A DNA stretch of 64,000 nt from Argopecten irradians (lineage: Eukaryota > Mollusca > Bivalvia > Pectinida > Pectinidae), in NCBI RefSeq assembly GCF_041381155.1, contig NC_091142.1, positions 40,411,604-40,475,603 of the forward strand, given 5' to 3'. Below are positions 48,201 to 57,849 of this stretch, piece after piece; position 1 is the first letter of the stretch, and each line of letters begins with the position of its first letter. A program made the position numbers and the translations under genes. The notes under the pieces were generated by a model, which had not been told where the DNA came from, made no database searches, and saw only the letters and a program-made list of their open reading frames with translations.

Positions 48201-51200
48201 ATTGGGCCCCTGCCCCTCTGCCCCGGGGGGGTCAGAGCCAAAATTTATACAAGTTCTGTTCCCCTTCCCCCAAGGATGTTTGTGGCCAAATTTAGTTACA
48301 TTCCATTCAGAACTCTAGGACAAGTAGTGATTTAAAGGATTTACCTCTATTTCCCCTATTGGGCCCCGCCCCTCCTGCTCCCAGGGGATGAGAGCCAAAA
48401 ATTTATACAAGTTCTGTTCCCCTTCCCCCAAGGATGTTTGTGGCCAAATTTAGTAACATTCCATTCAGAACTCTATGACTAGTAGCGATTTAAAGGATTT
48501 ACCTCTATTTCCCCTATTGGGCCCCGCCCCTCCTGCCCCCGGGGGACCAGAGCCAAAATTTATACAAGTTCTGTTCCCCTTCCCCCAAGGATGTTTGTGG
48601 CCAAATTTGGTTACAATCCATTCAGAACTCTAGGACAAGTAGCGATTTAAAGGATTTACCTCTATTTCCCCTATTGGGCCCCGCCCCTCCTGCCCCCGGG
48701 GGGTCAGAGCCAAAATTTATACAAGTTCTGTTCCCCTTCCCCCAAGGATGTTTGTGGCCAAATTTGGTTACAATCCATGAAGAACTCTATGACAAGTAGC
48801 AATTTAAAGGATTTACCTCTATTACCCCTATTGGGCCCCACCCCTCCTGCCCCCGGGGGGTCAGAGCCAAAATTTATACAAGTTCTGTTCCCCTTCCCCA
48901 AAGGATGTCTTTGTTGCCAAATTTGGTTACATTCCATTCAGAACTCTATGACAGTAGCGATTTAAAGGATTTACCTCTATTTACCCCTATTGGGCCCCGC
49001 CCCTCCTGCCCCCGGGGGACCAGAGCCAAAATTTATACAAGTTCTGTTCCCCTTCCCCAAAGGATGTTTGTGGCCAAATTTGGTTACATTCCATTCAGAA
49101 CTCTATGACTAGTAGCGATTTAAAGGATTTACCTCTATTTCCCCTATTGGGCCCCGCCCCTCCTGCCCCCGGGGGACCAGAGCCAAAATTTATACAAGTT
49201 CTGTTCCCCTTCCCCCAAGGATGTTTGTGGCCAAATTTGGTTACATTTCATGTAGAACTCTATGACAAGTAGCGATTTAAAGGATTTACCTCTATTTCCC
49301 CTATTGGGCCCCGCCCCTCCTGCTCCCTGGGGATCAGAGCCAAAATTTATACAAGTTCTGTTCCCCTTCCCCCAAGGATGTTTGTGGCCAAATTTGGTTA
49401 CATTCCATTCAGAACTCTATGACAAGTAGTGATTTAAAGGATTTACCTCTATTTCCCCTATTGGGCCCCGCCCCTCCTGCCCCCGGGGGATCAGAGCCAA
49501 AATTTATACAAGTTCTGTTCCCCTTCCCCCAAGGATGTTTGTGGCCAAATTTAGTTACATTCCATTCAGAACTCTATGACTAGTAGCGATTTAAAGGATT
49601 TACCTCTATTTCCCCTATTGGGCCCCGCCCCTCCTGCCCCCGGGGGACCAGAGCCAAAATTTATACAAGTTCTGTTCCCCTTCCCCCAAGGATGTTTGTG
49701 GCCAAATTTGGTTACATTCCATTCAGAACTCTATGACTAGTAGCGATTTAAAGGATTTACCTCTATTTCCCCTATTGGGCCCCGCCCCTCCTGCCCCCGG
49801 GGGACCAGAGCCAAAATTTATATAAGTTCTGTTCCCCTTCCCCCAAGGATGTTTGTGGCCAAATTTGGTTACATTCCATTCAGAACTCTATGACTAGTAG
49901 CGATTTAAAGGATTTACCTCTATTTCCCCTATTGGGCCCCGCCCCTCCTGCCCCTGGGGGATCAGAGCCAAAATTTATACAAGTTCTGTTCCCCTTCCCC
50001 CAAGGATGTTTGTGGCTAATTTTGGTTACAATTCATGCAGAACTCTAGGACAAGTAGCGATTTAAAGGATTTACCTCTATTACCCCTATTGGGCCCCGCC
50101 CCTCCTGCCCCTGGGGGACCAGAGCCAAAATTTATACAAGTTCTGTTCCCCCTCCCCCAAGGATGTTTGTGGTCAAATTTGGTTACAATCCATGCAGAAC
50201 TCTAGGACAAGAAGCGATTTATAGGATTTACCTCTATTTCCCCTATTGGGCCCCGCCCCTCCTGCCCCGGGGGGGACAGAGCCAAAATTTATACAAGTTC
50301 TGTTTCCCCTCCCCCAAGGATATTTGTGGCCAAATTTGGTTACAATCCATGCAGAACTCTATGACTAGTAGCGATTTAAAGGAAATGTTGACGAACGGAC
50401 GGACAACGGACGCCGCGCCATGACATAAGCTTACCGGCCCTTTGGGCCAGGTGAGCTAAAAATGTTGCCAGAGTGGACGACTAATACCTTTGTTAGTAAT
50501 GTCTTTATTTCCTTTTGCAAAATTTACTCTTGTTCTTTGAAGTTTTGCATATGACTATATATGAAGACGTATTCTGCTGTACACATACCAATATGGATAA
50601 CTGACTTGCATTTTTGTGTGTGACAAAAACAATTACCTAGATAATTGTGTGAATTTAATAGATGGCAAATACATTTCAATCCAAACTGGAACTCAAATTT
50701 CCATATTGTAATGAGTATATGAAATAGCATTAAGAAATCTTTTCCAGGACATCTTAAGTTAAGTTTATTTATCAATTGAGGATCTAAACATGGGTATTAA
50801 ATTTGTCTGACCATATATGTCAGACATTATAGATTATATACTGTCAGACAAATTTAGCACCTATGGATCTAAATAGAGATTCTCTGGTCAATACTAGCCG
50901 CAATATATCGCTCGGCTAGGGAGAACTTCTCTTTAGCTCGATCGGTTGAGCATCAGACTAGTAATCCAGAGGTCCCGAGTTCGATCCCTGGCAGAGGCAG
51001 GTATTAAATTTATTGTAAATCCTGCACCCTGTTACATATATATTAAATAGTACTATGTACAATGTACATGAAAGTGAGGTTACTTAAACATTTGAATTAT
51101 TTCATATCTTAAACTATAAAGGAGCTCCTGATTCTCCAAATGATTATCTAATCTGTATACAAAGATGTATACATTTAGTGTTAAAACAACATATCTATAA

Positions 51201-54200
51201 CTATAAAGGAGTTCCTGATTATCTAATCTGTATACAAAGATGTATATATTTAGTGTTAAAACAACATATCTATACCTATAAAGGAGTTCCTGATTATCTA
51301 ATCTGTATACAAAGATGTATACATTTAGTGCTAAAACAACATTCTTGGGAAGCTTGTTCCATATTTTTACAATTCTAGGCCAAACATGTTCTAACGAATA
51401 TCCAATCTGGAATGTTGTGGAAAAACTTTGAATGGATGTCTCCTAATTCCCTGTCTGTGTAATTTATTTGTCCACATTTGAATAAAGATTGTTGTACAGT
51501 TATCATAACATTATTTGTTTTTTTAAAGATCTCGATCTTTATTAGCCTAAACTGTGATATTTCTAAATAATCGACCCATAGATTCTTATGGGACCACTGT
51601 AGTAAGTAGAATAGTGCAATGATATTCAGATGCCAATATTCTTTGAACAATTTGAAAATATGATATCTTACCTTGGTAAGTTCCACAGCACCATTTGAAG
51701 CACGAAAAACAAGGGCGTCTCTAAAAATTAAATTTGTCAGTTAGTACTTTAAGTGTTAAGTTGCCATATCTAGAATTTCAAACACAAAAAATAACTTGAT
51801 GAAATATATCAATTATTCTCTTACATTGAACCCTATCATTATACAAGAACTACATTATACATTCTAAAGGTAAAAACATTCTCAATTAAGAAAAGAATCT
51901 TTGATAATCAAAATCAAGAAAATATTTGATGAAAGTAAAATGTATAATTAGTACAAATCATGTAGAATTCCACAAACAAATTTTACCAGGCCAATGCTGA
52001 ACTCTCTCCCAATAACGTTACTGATACAAAATCTATTTATTGATATTTCTTTTTGATGGTTAAACATGAACTCTGGTGACACTGAATGACCTTGCACTGA
52101 CCTTGTCACACCAGATACACTCGAGGTAGTTCCAGTCCACCAGACAGATCACCAGGTTCTCCTTGGCGACGTGATTCACAATGTCTGATATAGGCACTGA
52201 GCTGTAAATAGGATCAAACTCAGTATAGTTATAGGAGGGAATCTGGGCTGGTACAAAAAGCCTAGTAAAGGGCAGTCACAACATCATAGGGTACAAAGTT
52301 ATCATGATAAGAATAATTTGTTATACTCACCATTTTTCTACCTCTATATTATTGGATGCAGCTTCAGAAAACATCTTTCCAACTCTGTCTTCATCTTGAT
52401 TGAAGTGAATTTTGTAGAATGGCTATAGGAAACAGAACACTTTGAATAATTGTTTTATTCTAATTGTATTTATAGATATTAACATTGTGTCCTCTAAAAG
52501 TTCTGTTGATTTTTTTTTTATAAATGTGACAGATTAATCCCCATTGCTATCTTTTTCTAATTAGTAATGACCAACTTAAACAAGCTGAAAACAATTACAC
52601 TACAGTTACATGTGTATAATTTCAGTTGATCCTAGTTAAATATCAATTCAGAAACCAAGCTTTGTTATAAGGTTAACACCATTAAACATGGATACTGACT
52701 TATAAATAATGTGATTAGGAAAGTATACCTTTTTTGCATATTCTTGGTCCACTCCCAGAGTCACAGTCGTTAGCTTTGTTCTTATATCATGGAACTTGAA
52801 CAGGTAGGCTAAATCTATTGTCCAAATACTGCATCACAAAATATATCACTGGCTATAGTTGTATAATCAGAGGGTTGTTTGTTATTCTATGAGAATATAG
52901 TTCACATATTTATTATTCAGTTTTTTAATTTTACTGAATTATCTCCCTTGCAGAAAGGTATCAGTTGTGACTTCATTATTTGAGGCATAATTTACAATAT
53001 GATTACATATTTTATCTATGCTATCAATGCATATCTCATAATATTTTGAGAAATATAATCAGTTTGCTGATACTTTGTCTAATCAAAAGACACATGTTTC
53101 CTCACATAATTTTACAGATTTAGATGCCCTCCATATATAACATCATGTGTTTAACCACTGTGTTCTAGTTTGATAAAACTGACCTTTCTCCACAGTTAAG
53201 TGCCTCAAAGTCAGAAGTGTAAACACTGTGAACATTCCTCTTGAAGTATCTGCAAAACATATGGCATAAATATCTGGTGATATATACCTGGTATCATCAC
53301 TAAATAGATTCAATATCTGATTTACTGACACATTCAGTAAATAGATAGTTCTATATTCTGTGGGTATACCAAAATTACACAACATATCATCCATAGTGCA
53401 ATCGCAACAAACCAATATATTTCTCTCTCTCTTTTACAAACCAATATACTTTGCAAGTTTAATTATATACAAGAGCTGTTGGAGAACAGCAAAGCTTGCC
53501 TATTCAGAAGAAGTTGATGTTCAAGTATTTACTATTTAAACATGGAAATATGACAAATTAACAGACTCAAAAACCCCCTAAAAGGGCCCCAAATTGGTTG
53601 TATTATCACGTTCAGGATCCATACACATTAGGAAAATAAAATCATAAACATTTATAATGACTTATGCTAAAACAATTGACAAAATAGAAACTTGCTAAAA
53701 AATTTAACATGGAATTATGACAAATTAACAGACTCAAAAACCCCCTAAAGGGCCCCAAATTGGTTGTATTATCACGTTCAGCATCCATACACATTAGGAA
53801 AATAAAATCATAAACATTTATGATGACTTAAGCTTAAACAATTGACGAAACAGAAACTTGCTCAAAAACTTGAACGTGAAATGGGACGCCAACGCTGACG
53901 CCGACACCAGGGTGACAACATTAGCTCCCCCTATTCTTCGAATAGGCGAGCTAAAAATGATTGACAATCAATAACAGTACGCGTCTAAATAGTCTAATTA
54001 CATATACCACAAAGCAATAACTTAATATTTTTGTATGCAACATGATTGGTAGTCAATGTTACACAAATTATCTCTCCTTATATACATGTAGACCTTTCTC
54101 AATTACATGTAACACAAAGCAACAACTTTAATATTTTTATATGTGACACAATTGGTAGCTAATATTACATGACTAATATCAATATTTAAACGAAATGTTT

Positions 54201-56123
54201 TTATTTTTTTTCTATGTTAAAAAAATTTGATAGTCAATGAAATGTTTTCCTTTCTACTGTCAAGGACATTTGATTAAAAAAGTCAGCCAAAATTATCTAA
54301 TTATCTCCCCTTTGCCCAGGATTAAAAGAGCAAAATTGACAGTCCTTATTACTAAATATTTCAGTACACTAAAACTTTTCTGATCTTTTAGAATTTGTCT
54401 GTTATTGGTGTATGTTAAATTCTAAAAGTATGGATACATTGTTTGCTAACTTGTACTGATCACCCTGTCCTGACATATAAATATAGTTGAGTTTTTTTTG
54501 TTTTTTTTTTCATCTCTGCTGAGGATGGATATATATTCACACACAAACCTGAGCACCATGCAGCAACATGCCAGCCCACAGTCCCAGGAGTATGACTGTA
54601 TATGTGTTGGCACTTTCAACTGAACTTGTCTTTGACTGTCTGCACCCTTATCCTTAAGCTTAATTCCTCCATCTACAAGTAGGAAACAGAAACATGTGAT
54701 ATACCGGGTACTTTGTTAAGACTAAAGTATGGTTTCTGCATAATATGCATAGCTTTTCCCTCTGTGGATTTTTTTTAGAAATTTCCAAAAAGGTGCTAGC
54801 TGTTTCCATTATCTCTTTTAAATCATTTTGGTTTTTTAGATGATTTCTCCTAGAGTTAGTCATAGAATTTTGTTTTTATTTCAACTGGGCCATCACAAGA
54901 ACATTGCATGATTTTATTTCAAATAATTTTAAGATAAAGATGAAGATAATTTCCTGTTGTAAAATATGGAGCAATGGCACAAAGTCTTTGTTCAGCATAT
55001 ATTACTGACAGAGTACAAAAACACTCAGCTTTACACCAATAGCCTAGGTTCAGAAAAAATGTGCATTTATGAAGGTAAAGGGTGTTTTGCGATTTTCTTC
55101 AAATTTATGTCTGCTACATTGTACTTTGATCTAATCATTTACTTGAGTTCTTTCCCTTATAAAAAATGGGGATTACATATTTGTTGATTGGATCAAAGTA
55201 GCAGAAATACATTTAATATGGCACACATTGAATTTGAGAATGGTCTAGTTAGGATCACAAGAAGATTATAGGCATGCCAGTCCCCAGATACCACCAGTAA
55301 AAGAAACCTGAACCATCATCCTACTCAACACTGATCAGAGCCTTCAATTTCGCTATGATATGTTCCTGGAATGTAAAGGTCGTAAATCAACCCTGGAAAT
55401 TGAGTAATTCCCACTGATGGAACTTGAAAAGAAGTTTTAGATATGTACAATTTTATGGGCAGTGGATGGGGCATGCCACATGGTGAGAAATACATAAGCT
55501 TATAATTAAGCTATCCATAAGCATCATCGTTATTTTCATACCACAGTTTTCAGATTGTTGTGATATTTTACTTAACAAATGAACAGTAGGGTTCAACAGA
55601 TCCTCCTTTATTAGTGTTTATTTCTGAAAGTTGGTTCCTTTTCGGACGAAATCAAAACTTCAGTAATGAAAGTAAAAGTATTTAACTTGATCTAAATTGT
55701 AAAGTGACACTAAAAGATCTAAATGAATTTTAAAATAAAGAAACAATATTCAACTACAAAAAAAATTGGGTGTCCCATATCATATGTAATAATTATTAGA
55801 CTAAATTAGTATTGTATTGTCCCGATGTGTACATGGCAGGACACAACTGCATATCTGCATGGATAACAGTTCATGTGAAAGTTCAGCCCCTTGTCACAAT
55901 GTCGGACATGTAATTATTTTCATTAGAGAAAACTCCGATGTTACTGTGGTCATATAACTTGGATTTCCACTCCGTCAGATCGATTTAAACATGACATCAT
56001 AATGTTTTATTTATAGCCTGGGGATAATCTCGGATGATCATGAATTTCGTCGTCAGCTAACAGTTTCTTCGTGATCAGCTGGTAACTTAAAGCTATCTTA
56101 CCGCCTTTGACAGTTTCCGCCAT
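42114..56123 (-). CDS. GUCD1: GUCD1 (guanylyl cyclase domain-containing protein 1), complete, 9 exons
   Basis: CDS on the minus strand: 56123-56102, 54672-54549, 53249-53184, 52828-52729, 52422-52331, 52201-52102, 51720-51672, 43607-43533 and 42202-42114. Total 717 nt, 238 aa plus stop (human about 240 aa). All eight introns are GT/AG with matching phases. Landmarks matching vertebrate GUCD1: YSWDCGLACCCMVL (residues 35-48), SIWTIDLAYL, TLGVDQEY, YQGHFVVVCGFD (183-194), FYKNPSYDE and SHGTDEDTLF. The family (Guanylate_cyc_2) is named after a plant protein; cyclase activity in animals is not established. C39 in a DCG motif, H186 in GHF and N204-P205 resemble the catalytic layout of C39-type cysteine peptidases (inference). 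Convergent with PELO. The start follows from the exon 1-2 join giving one open frame. Confidence 0.93.
42258..42320. mobile_element. 63-bp hairpin MITE in GUCD1 intron 8
   Basis: TTAAAGATGCTCCA (42258-42271) is perfectly inverted as TGGAGCATCTTTAA (42307-42320). It lies 56 bp from the exon 9 acceptor. A GACA-repeat (about 42425-42440) follows, then a hairpin-like end ('cccctcctg...cagaggac'), so it may be one end of a larger element. Confidence 0.55.
42955..43316 (+). mobile_element. HINE-like element, two 150-bp units, GUCD1 intron 8
   Basis: Two diverged units share 'aaggtcat', 'gacaaac..ggtag', 'cctaggtcttttggtt' and 'gagaagaagttgtt'. They are followed by a CGACGACAGACG stretch, a GGTCATCCTGACC palindrome and the terminal word GACCTAAAAATG, like the ends at 50462 and 53958. 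Left boundary uncertain. Confidence 0.5.
43533..43607 (-). CDS. GUCD1: GUCD1 exon 8
   Basis: Acceptor ATTTTCAG, donor GAAG|GTAAG. Encodes GHFVVVCGFDQRKKRVFYKN then PSYDE. Carries the conserved His (GHF) and the Asn-Pro motif of the family. Confidence 0.92.
43679..50462 (-). mobile_element. Helentron/HINE-like element with about 42 x 158-bp units (copy 2), GUCD1 intron 7
   Basis: Left end on the + strand: CAAGAGGCCTAGAGGGCTTG (terminal hairpin), then TATCGCTCACCTGG. Right end: ACGG-type microsatellite (about 50391-50410), GGCCCTTTGGGCC hairpin, CCAGGTGAGCTAAAAATG. The interior is about 42 copies of the same 158-bp unit as copy 1, inverted, with units mostly within a few substitutions of each other. 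Each unit has a CCCGCCCC GC-box and a CCCCCGGGGG-type block. Opposite orientation to copy 1, but both are in the same sense relative to their host genes. The many open frames ('[19 protein letters not shown]' and so on) are repeat artefacts. Confidence 0.8.
50463..50920. other. GUCD1 intron 7 remainder with an inverted repeat
   Basis: AT-rich. TAAATTTGTCTGAC (50798-50811) is inverted as GTCAGACAAATTTA (50843-50856). Confidence 0.5.
50926..51040 (+). mobile_element. tRNA-derived SINE head or tRNA pseudogene
   Basis: Polymerase III A-box-like TAGCTCGATCGG (50934-50945) and B-box-like GAGTTCGATCC (50978-50988) are spaced as in a tRNA, and the loop reads CTAGTAA (anticodon AGT). Anticodon and T stems have mismatches and the acceptor stem pairs poorly, so this is not a working tRNA gene. 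Preceded by a CTAGCCG/CGGCTAG hairpin. Extent of the body uncertain. Confidence 0.5.
51114..51345. repeat. Three tandem units of 75-87 bp
   Basis: 'ctataaaggag', 'cctgattatctaatctgtat' and 'acaaagatgtata' repeat three times. The second-to-third spacing is 75 bp; the first unit has a 12-bp extra segment. Confidence 0.8.
51672..51720 (-). CDS. GUCD1: GUCD1 exon 7
   Basis: A 49-nt exon, acceptor TTTTTAG, donor CAAG|GTAAGA. Encodes RRPCFSCFKWCCGTYQ plus one base, and the frame is fixed by YQ|GHF across the next intron. Cys-rich, like the equivalent human segment. Confidence 0.85.
52102..52201 (-). CDS. GUCD1: GUCD1 exon 6
   Basis: Acceptor TTTACAG, donor AAG|GTCAGT. Encodes SVPISDIVNHVAKENLVICL then VDWNYLECIWCDK. 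Aligns with human TVSVQDIQAHLAQGHVAIVL. Confidence 0.9.
52331..52422 (-). CDS. GUCD1: GUCD1 exon 5
   Basis: Acceptor CCTATAG, donor ATG|GTGAGT. Encodes PFYKIHFNQDEDRVGKMFSE then AASNNIEVEK plus two bases of Cys. Confidence 0.9.
52729..52828 (-). CDS. GUCD1: GUCD1 exon 4
   Basis: Acceptor GATGCAG, donor AAG|GTATAC. Encodes IWTIDLAYLFKFHDIRTKL then TTVTLGVDQEYAKK. WTIDLAYL and TLGVD are family signatures. Confidence 0.93.
53184..53249 (-). CDS. GUCD1: GUCD1 exon 3
   Basis: Acceptor TTTTGCAG, donor AAAG|GTCAGT. Encodes YFKRNVHSVYTSDFEALNCG then E plus two bases of Ser. Confidence 0.88.
53470..53958 (+). mobile_element. HINE-like element with two 168-bp units, GUCD1 intron 2
   Basis: Starts CAAGAG, then a perfect hairpin GCTGTT-GGAG-AACAGC, then AGCTTGCCTATTC. 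Ends GAATAGGCGAGCTAAAAATG, so the sub-terminal inverted repeat is GCTTGCCTATTC/GAATAGGCGAGC. Two internal units share 'gacaaattaacagactcaaa' and 'ttggttgtattatcacgttc'. Same architecture as the 158-bp-repeat element but a different body. Confidence 0.7.
54549..54672 (-). CDS. GUCD1: GUCD1 exon 2
   Basis: Acceptor CTTGTAG, donor CTCAG|GTTTGT. Encodes GGIKLKDKGADSQRQVQLKV then PTHIQSYSWDCGLACCCMVL. Carries the WDCGLAC motif with the putative nucleophile Cys39. Confidence 0.92.
55345..55412. mobile_element. Single-ended remnant of the same MITE family
   Basis: 'ccttcaatttcgctatga' followed by a degraded end ('ggaatgtaaaggtcgtaaatc') resembles one terminal repeat of the foldback MITE. The other end is not seen. 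Confidence 0.4.
56102..56123 (-). CDS. GUCD1: GUCD1 exon 1 (start codon)
   Basis: Encodes MAETVKG plus one base, with donor GCG|GTAAGA. Phase matches exon 2 (G|AT = Asp). The context AACGATGG has A at -3 and G at +4, a good animal start context. Confidence 0.85.
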
Positions 56124-56262
56124 CGTTAAAAATTGTGTAGTACGTTTCTGCTGATCTACATGTCACAATTCCCCACATAACAAACAGCAGATGCGCTGAA
56201 AATATCTAATAAACACTCTGAGAGAAAAATTGACACTCGAGTTTGTAAACAGGAACAAGCGA

Positions 56263-56269
56263 GGGGCGG
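56263..56269 (-). promoter_or_regulatory. GC box upstream of GUCD1
   Basis: GGGGCGG about 140 bp upstream of the start codon, in otherwise AT-rich DNA. Plausible Sp1-type site; motif evidence only. Confidence 0.3.
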
Positions 56270-57203
56270 TAACTCTAAAACGATATCCTCCCATCAAAAA
56301 GGTTGCACACCACCAAGTTTACAATGCAGATAGTGATTAGCTAGTGGAAGTCAATAAATCATATCAATGACTTACTTGATCAGGAATAATTTATCTTGTA
56401 GGAATTTGATTTCAGAAACTCATTCTTCAAAAAAAAATATGACTAAATAAATTTACAGATTTAATCTACAAATACAATAGATATCTATTTCTTAAAATAT
56501 TTTCAGTAACTGATGTGACAAAGTGTTGAATTTTAAACTCCTCATTCTATATAATTTTATTTATATTTTTGAACTCAGGGGGCTTGTAGATAGGGGAGTC
56601 TCAATCATTTGCCCTCCTGACTATATATTATCAGTCTTTTCTATAATCTTAAAATATACATGTATGTATGGTAATAAACTTTTTATAGTGACAATCGTCT
56701 TGCATCTTAATTAAAAATATAAAACCATATCTTAACTGAATTATGTATCTTACTGTACCCATGTATGTTTGTGTACGTTTTGTTTTTGATATGTGAAATA
56801 CTAGTTCTTATGTTTCTTTATTTTTGTTTGGCGATACAAGCTACTAATAGCTTATGTTGTATGTAATAATTCGGCATAGTATAATAAAGATTCTTGTGCC
56901 TTGTACATTCTATTAAGTAATGGACATATTTACCACTTTACTTTAAACATTGTACACGTTTCCTAAGATTGCTTGTCTCTGTTTAAAACCGTTTTACCGT
57001 CTGTTGTATTTCGCGCCCTTCAAACTTAAAGAACATAGAACAAACAAAATATTTCAAAATATTAGAACACACCATGGAAGCCATTATGAAAAGCTTAGAA
57101 TTTACTGGTTACTAGATTACAGTTTTTAGCTTGCAATTGACCGACACGGTCCTTGATCCATGATTAGTGTACTCAGCGATATAGACAAATTGTAGACCTA
57201 AAG

Positions 57204-57419
57204 ATGTCTAGAAAATTGATTTACGCCCCAATAAATTATACAGATTTCCTTAATCAAGAAATTAGCTATTTTAGGCATTTCATGTTTAAATACTCTGAGA
57301 ATTGTATCACCAAAGATGTCGAGTCTAACTGTGATGTTGTTGAGGAAAATCATATGTTAAATCAAGGATTTATAGGTGAGGAGGATTTGTCATTGTCTCT
57401 TTACACCACAGGGATCTGA
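57204..57419 (+). CDS. Short hypothetical ORF
   Basis: A 71-codon ATG frame, unrecognised, about 1.1 kb upstream of GUCD1 and divergent from it. The last part (QGFIGEEDLSLSLYTT) recurs in degraded form near 58060-58110, suggesting it belongs to the local diverged repeat rather than to a conserved gene. Confidence 0.2.
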   Translation: MSRKLIYAPINYTDFLNQEISYFRHFMFKYSENCITKDVESNCDVVEENHMLNQGFIGEEDLSLSLYTTGI

Positions 57420-57849
57420 AAATTAGTTACTGTTTATATAATTATGGAACCATCAGAGTGTCCTTAGACCACGTATGTAGTATGTATAGTGTGATTGTTA
57501 TACTCCAGGGGTTCCGATCACTTACGATCTCTACACCCCTGGACTATCTCATAGTGAAATTGAAGGCAGCTCAGCGGAAAACATTTGACCAATCACAGGC
57601 TAGCAAAGATTTCCTTTGAAGACTACAGAGAGAGCGACGCCTAACATCAAAGCCACACAGTCAACCACAGTGTACCGTTATACGGCTCTTTTGATGTACA
57701 TCAAATGACTAAGTTACCTGTTCTATTCTGTTGCCTTCAGTTTTACTATGAGATAGTCCAGGGGTGTAGAGATCGTAAGTGATCGGAACCCCTGGAATAT
57801 CGAGGATGTATAAACTGTAACTACGTGTAGTTCTCAGATCCCTGTGCTT
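57408..57849. repeat. Outer inverted repeat enclosing MITE copy 2
   Basis: CACAGGGATCTGA plus AGTTAC.GTTTATA at 57408-57440 is inverted at about 57811-57849 (TATAAACTGTAACT, then TCAGATCCCTGTG). It encloses the MITE, which points to a longer foldback or an earlier inverted duplication. Confidence 0.6.
57500..57808 (+). mobile_element. Foldback MITE, copy 2
   Basis: Near-perfect inverted repeats of about 50 bp, including CCAGGGGTTCCGATCACTTA at the left end. The interior is collinear with copies 1 (inverted) and 3. No coding capacity. Confidence 0.8.

Noticed and set aside
43871..50423. Pro-rich and Gly-rich ORFs ([19 protein letters not shown] and the like)
   Set aside because: Translations of the 158-bp repeat units on both strands, without independent start, splice or domain evidence.
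50926..51000. Functional tRNA-Thr(AGT) gene
   Set aside because: Anticodon, T and acceptor stems contain mismatches. The A and B boxes fit a SINE head better.
51675..51719. Alternative reading of GUCD1 exon 7 as DALVFRASNGAVELTK
   Set aside because: Looks protein-like, but its phase does not fit exons 6 and 8. The RRPCFSCFKWCCGTYQ frame joins correctly to GHFVVV.
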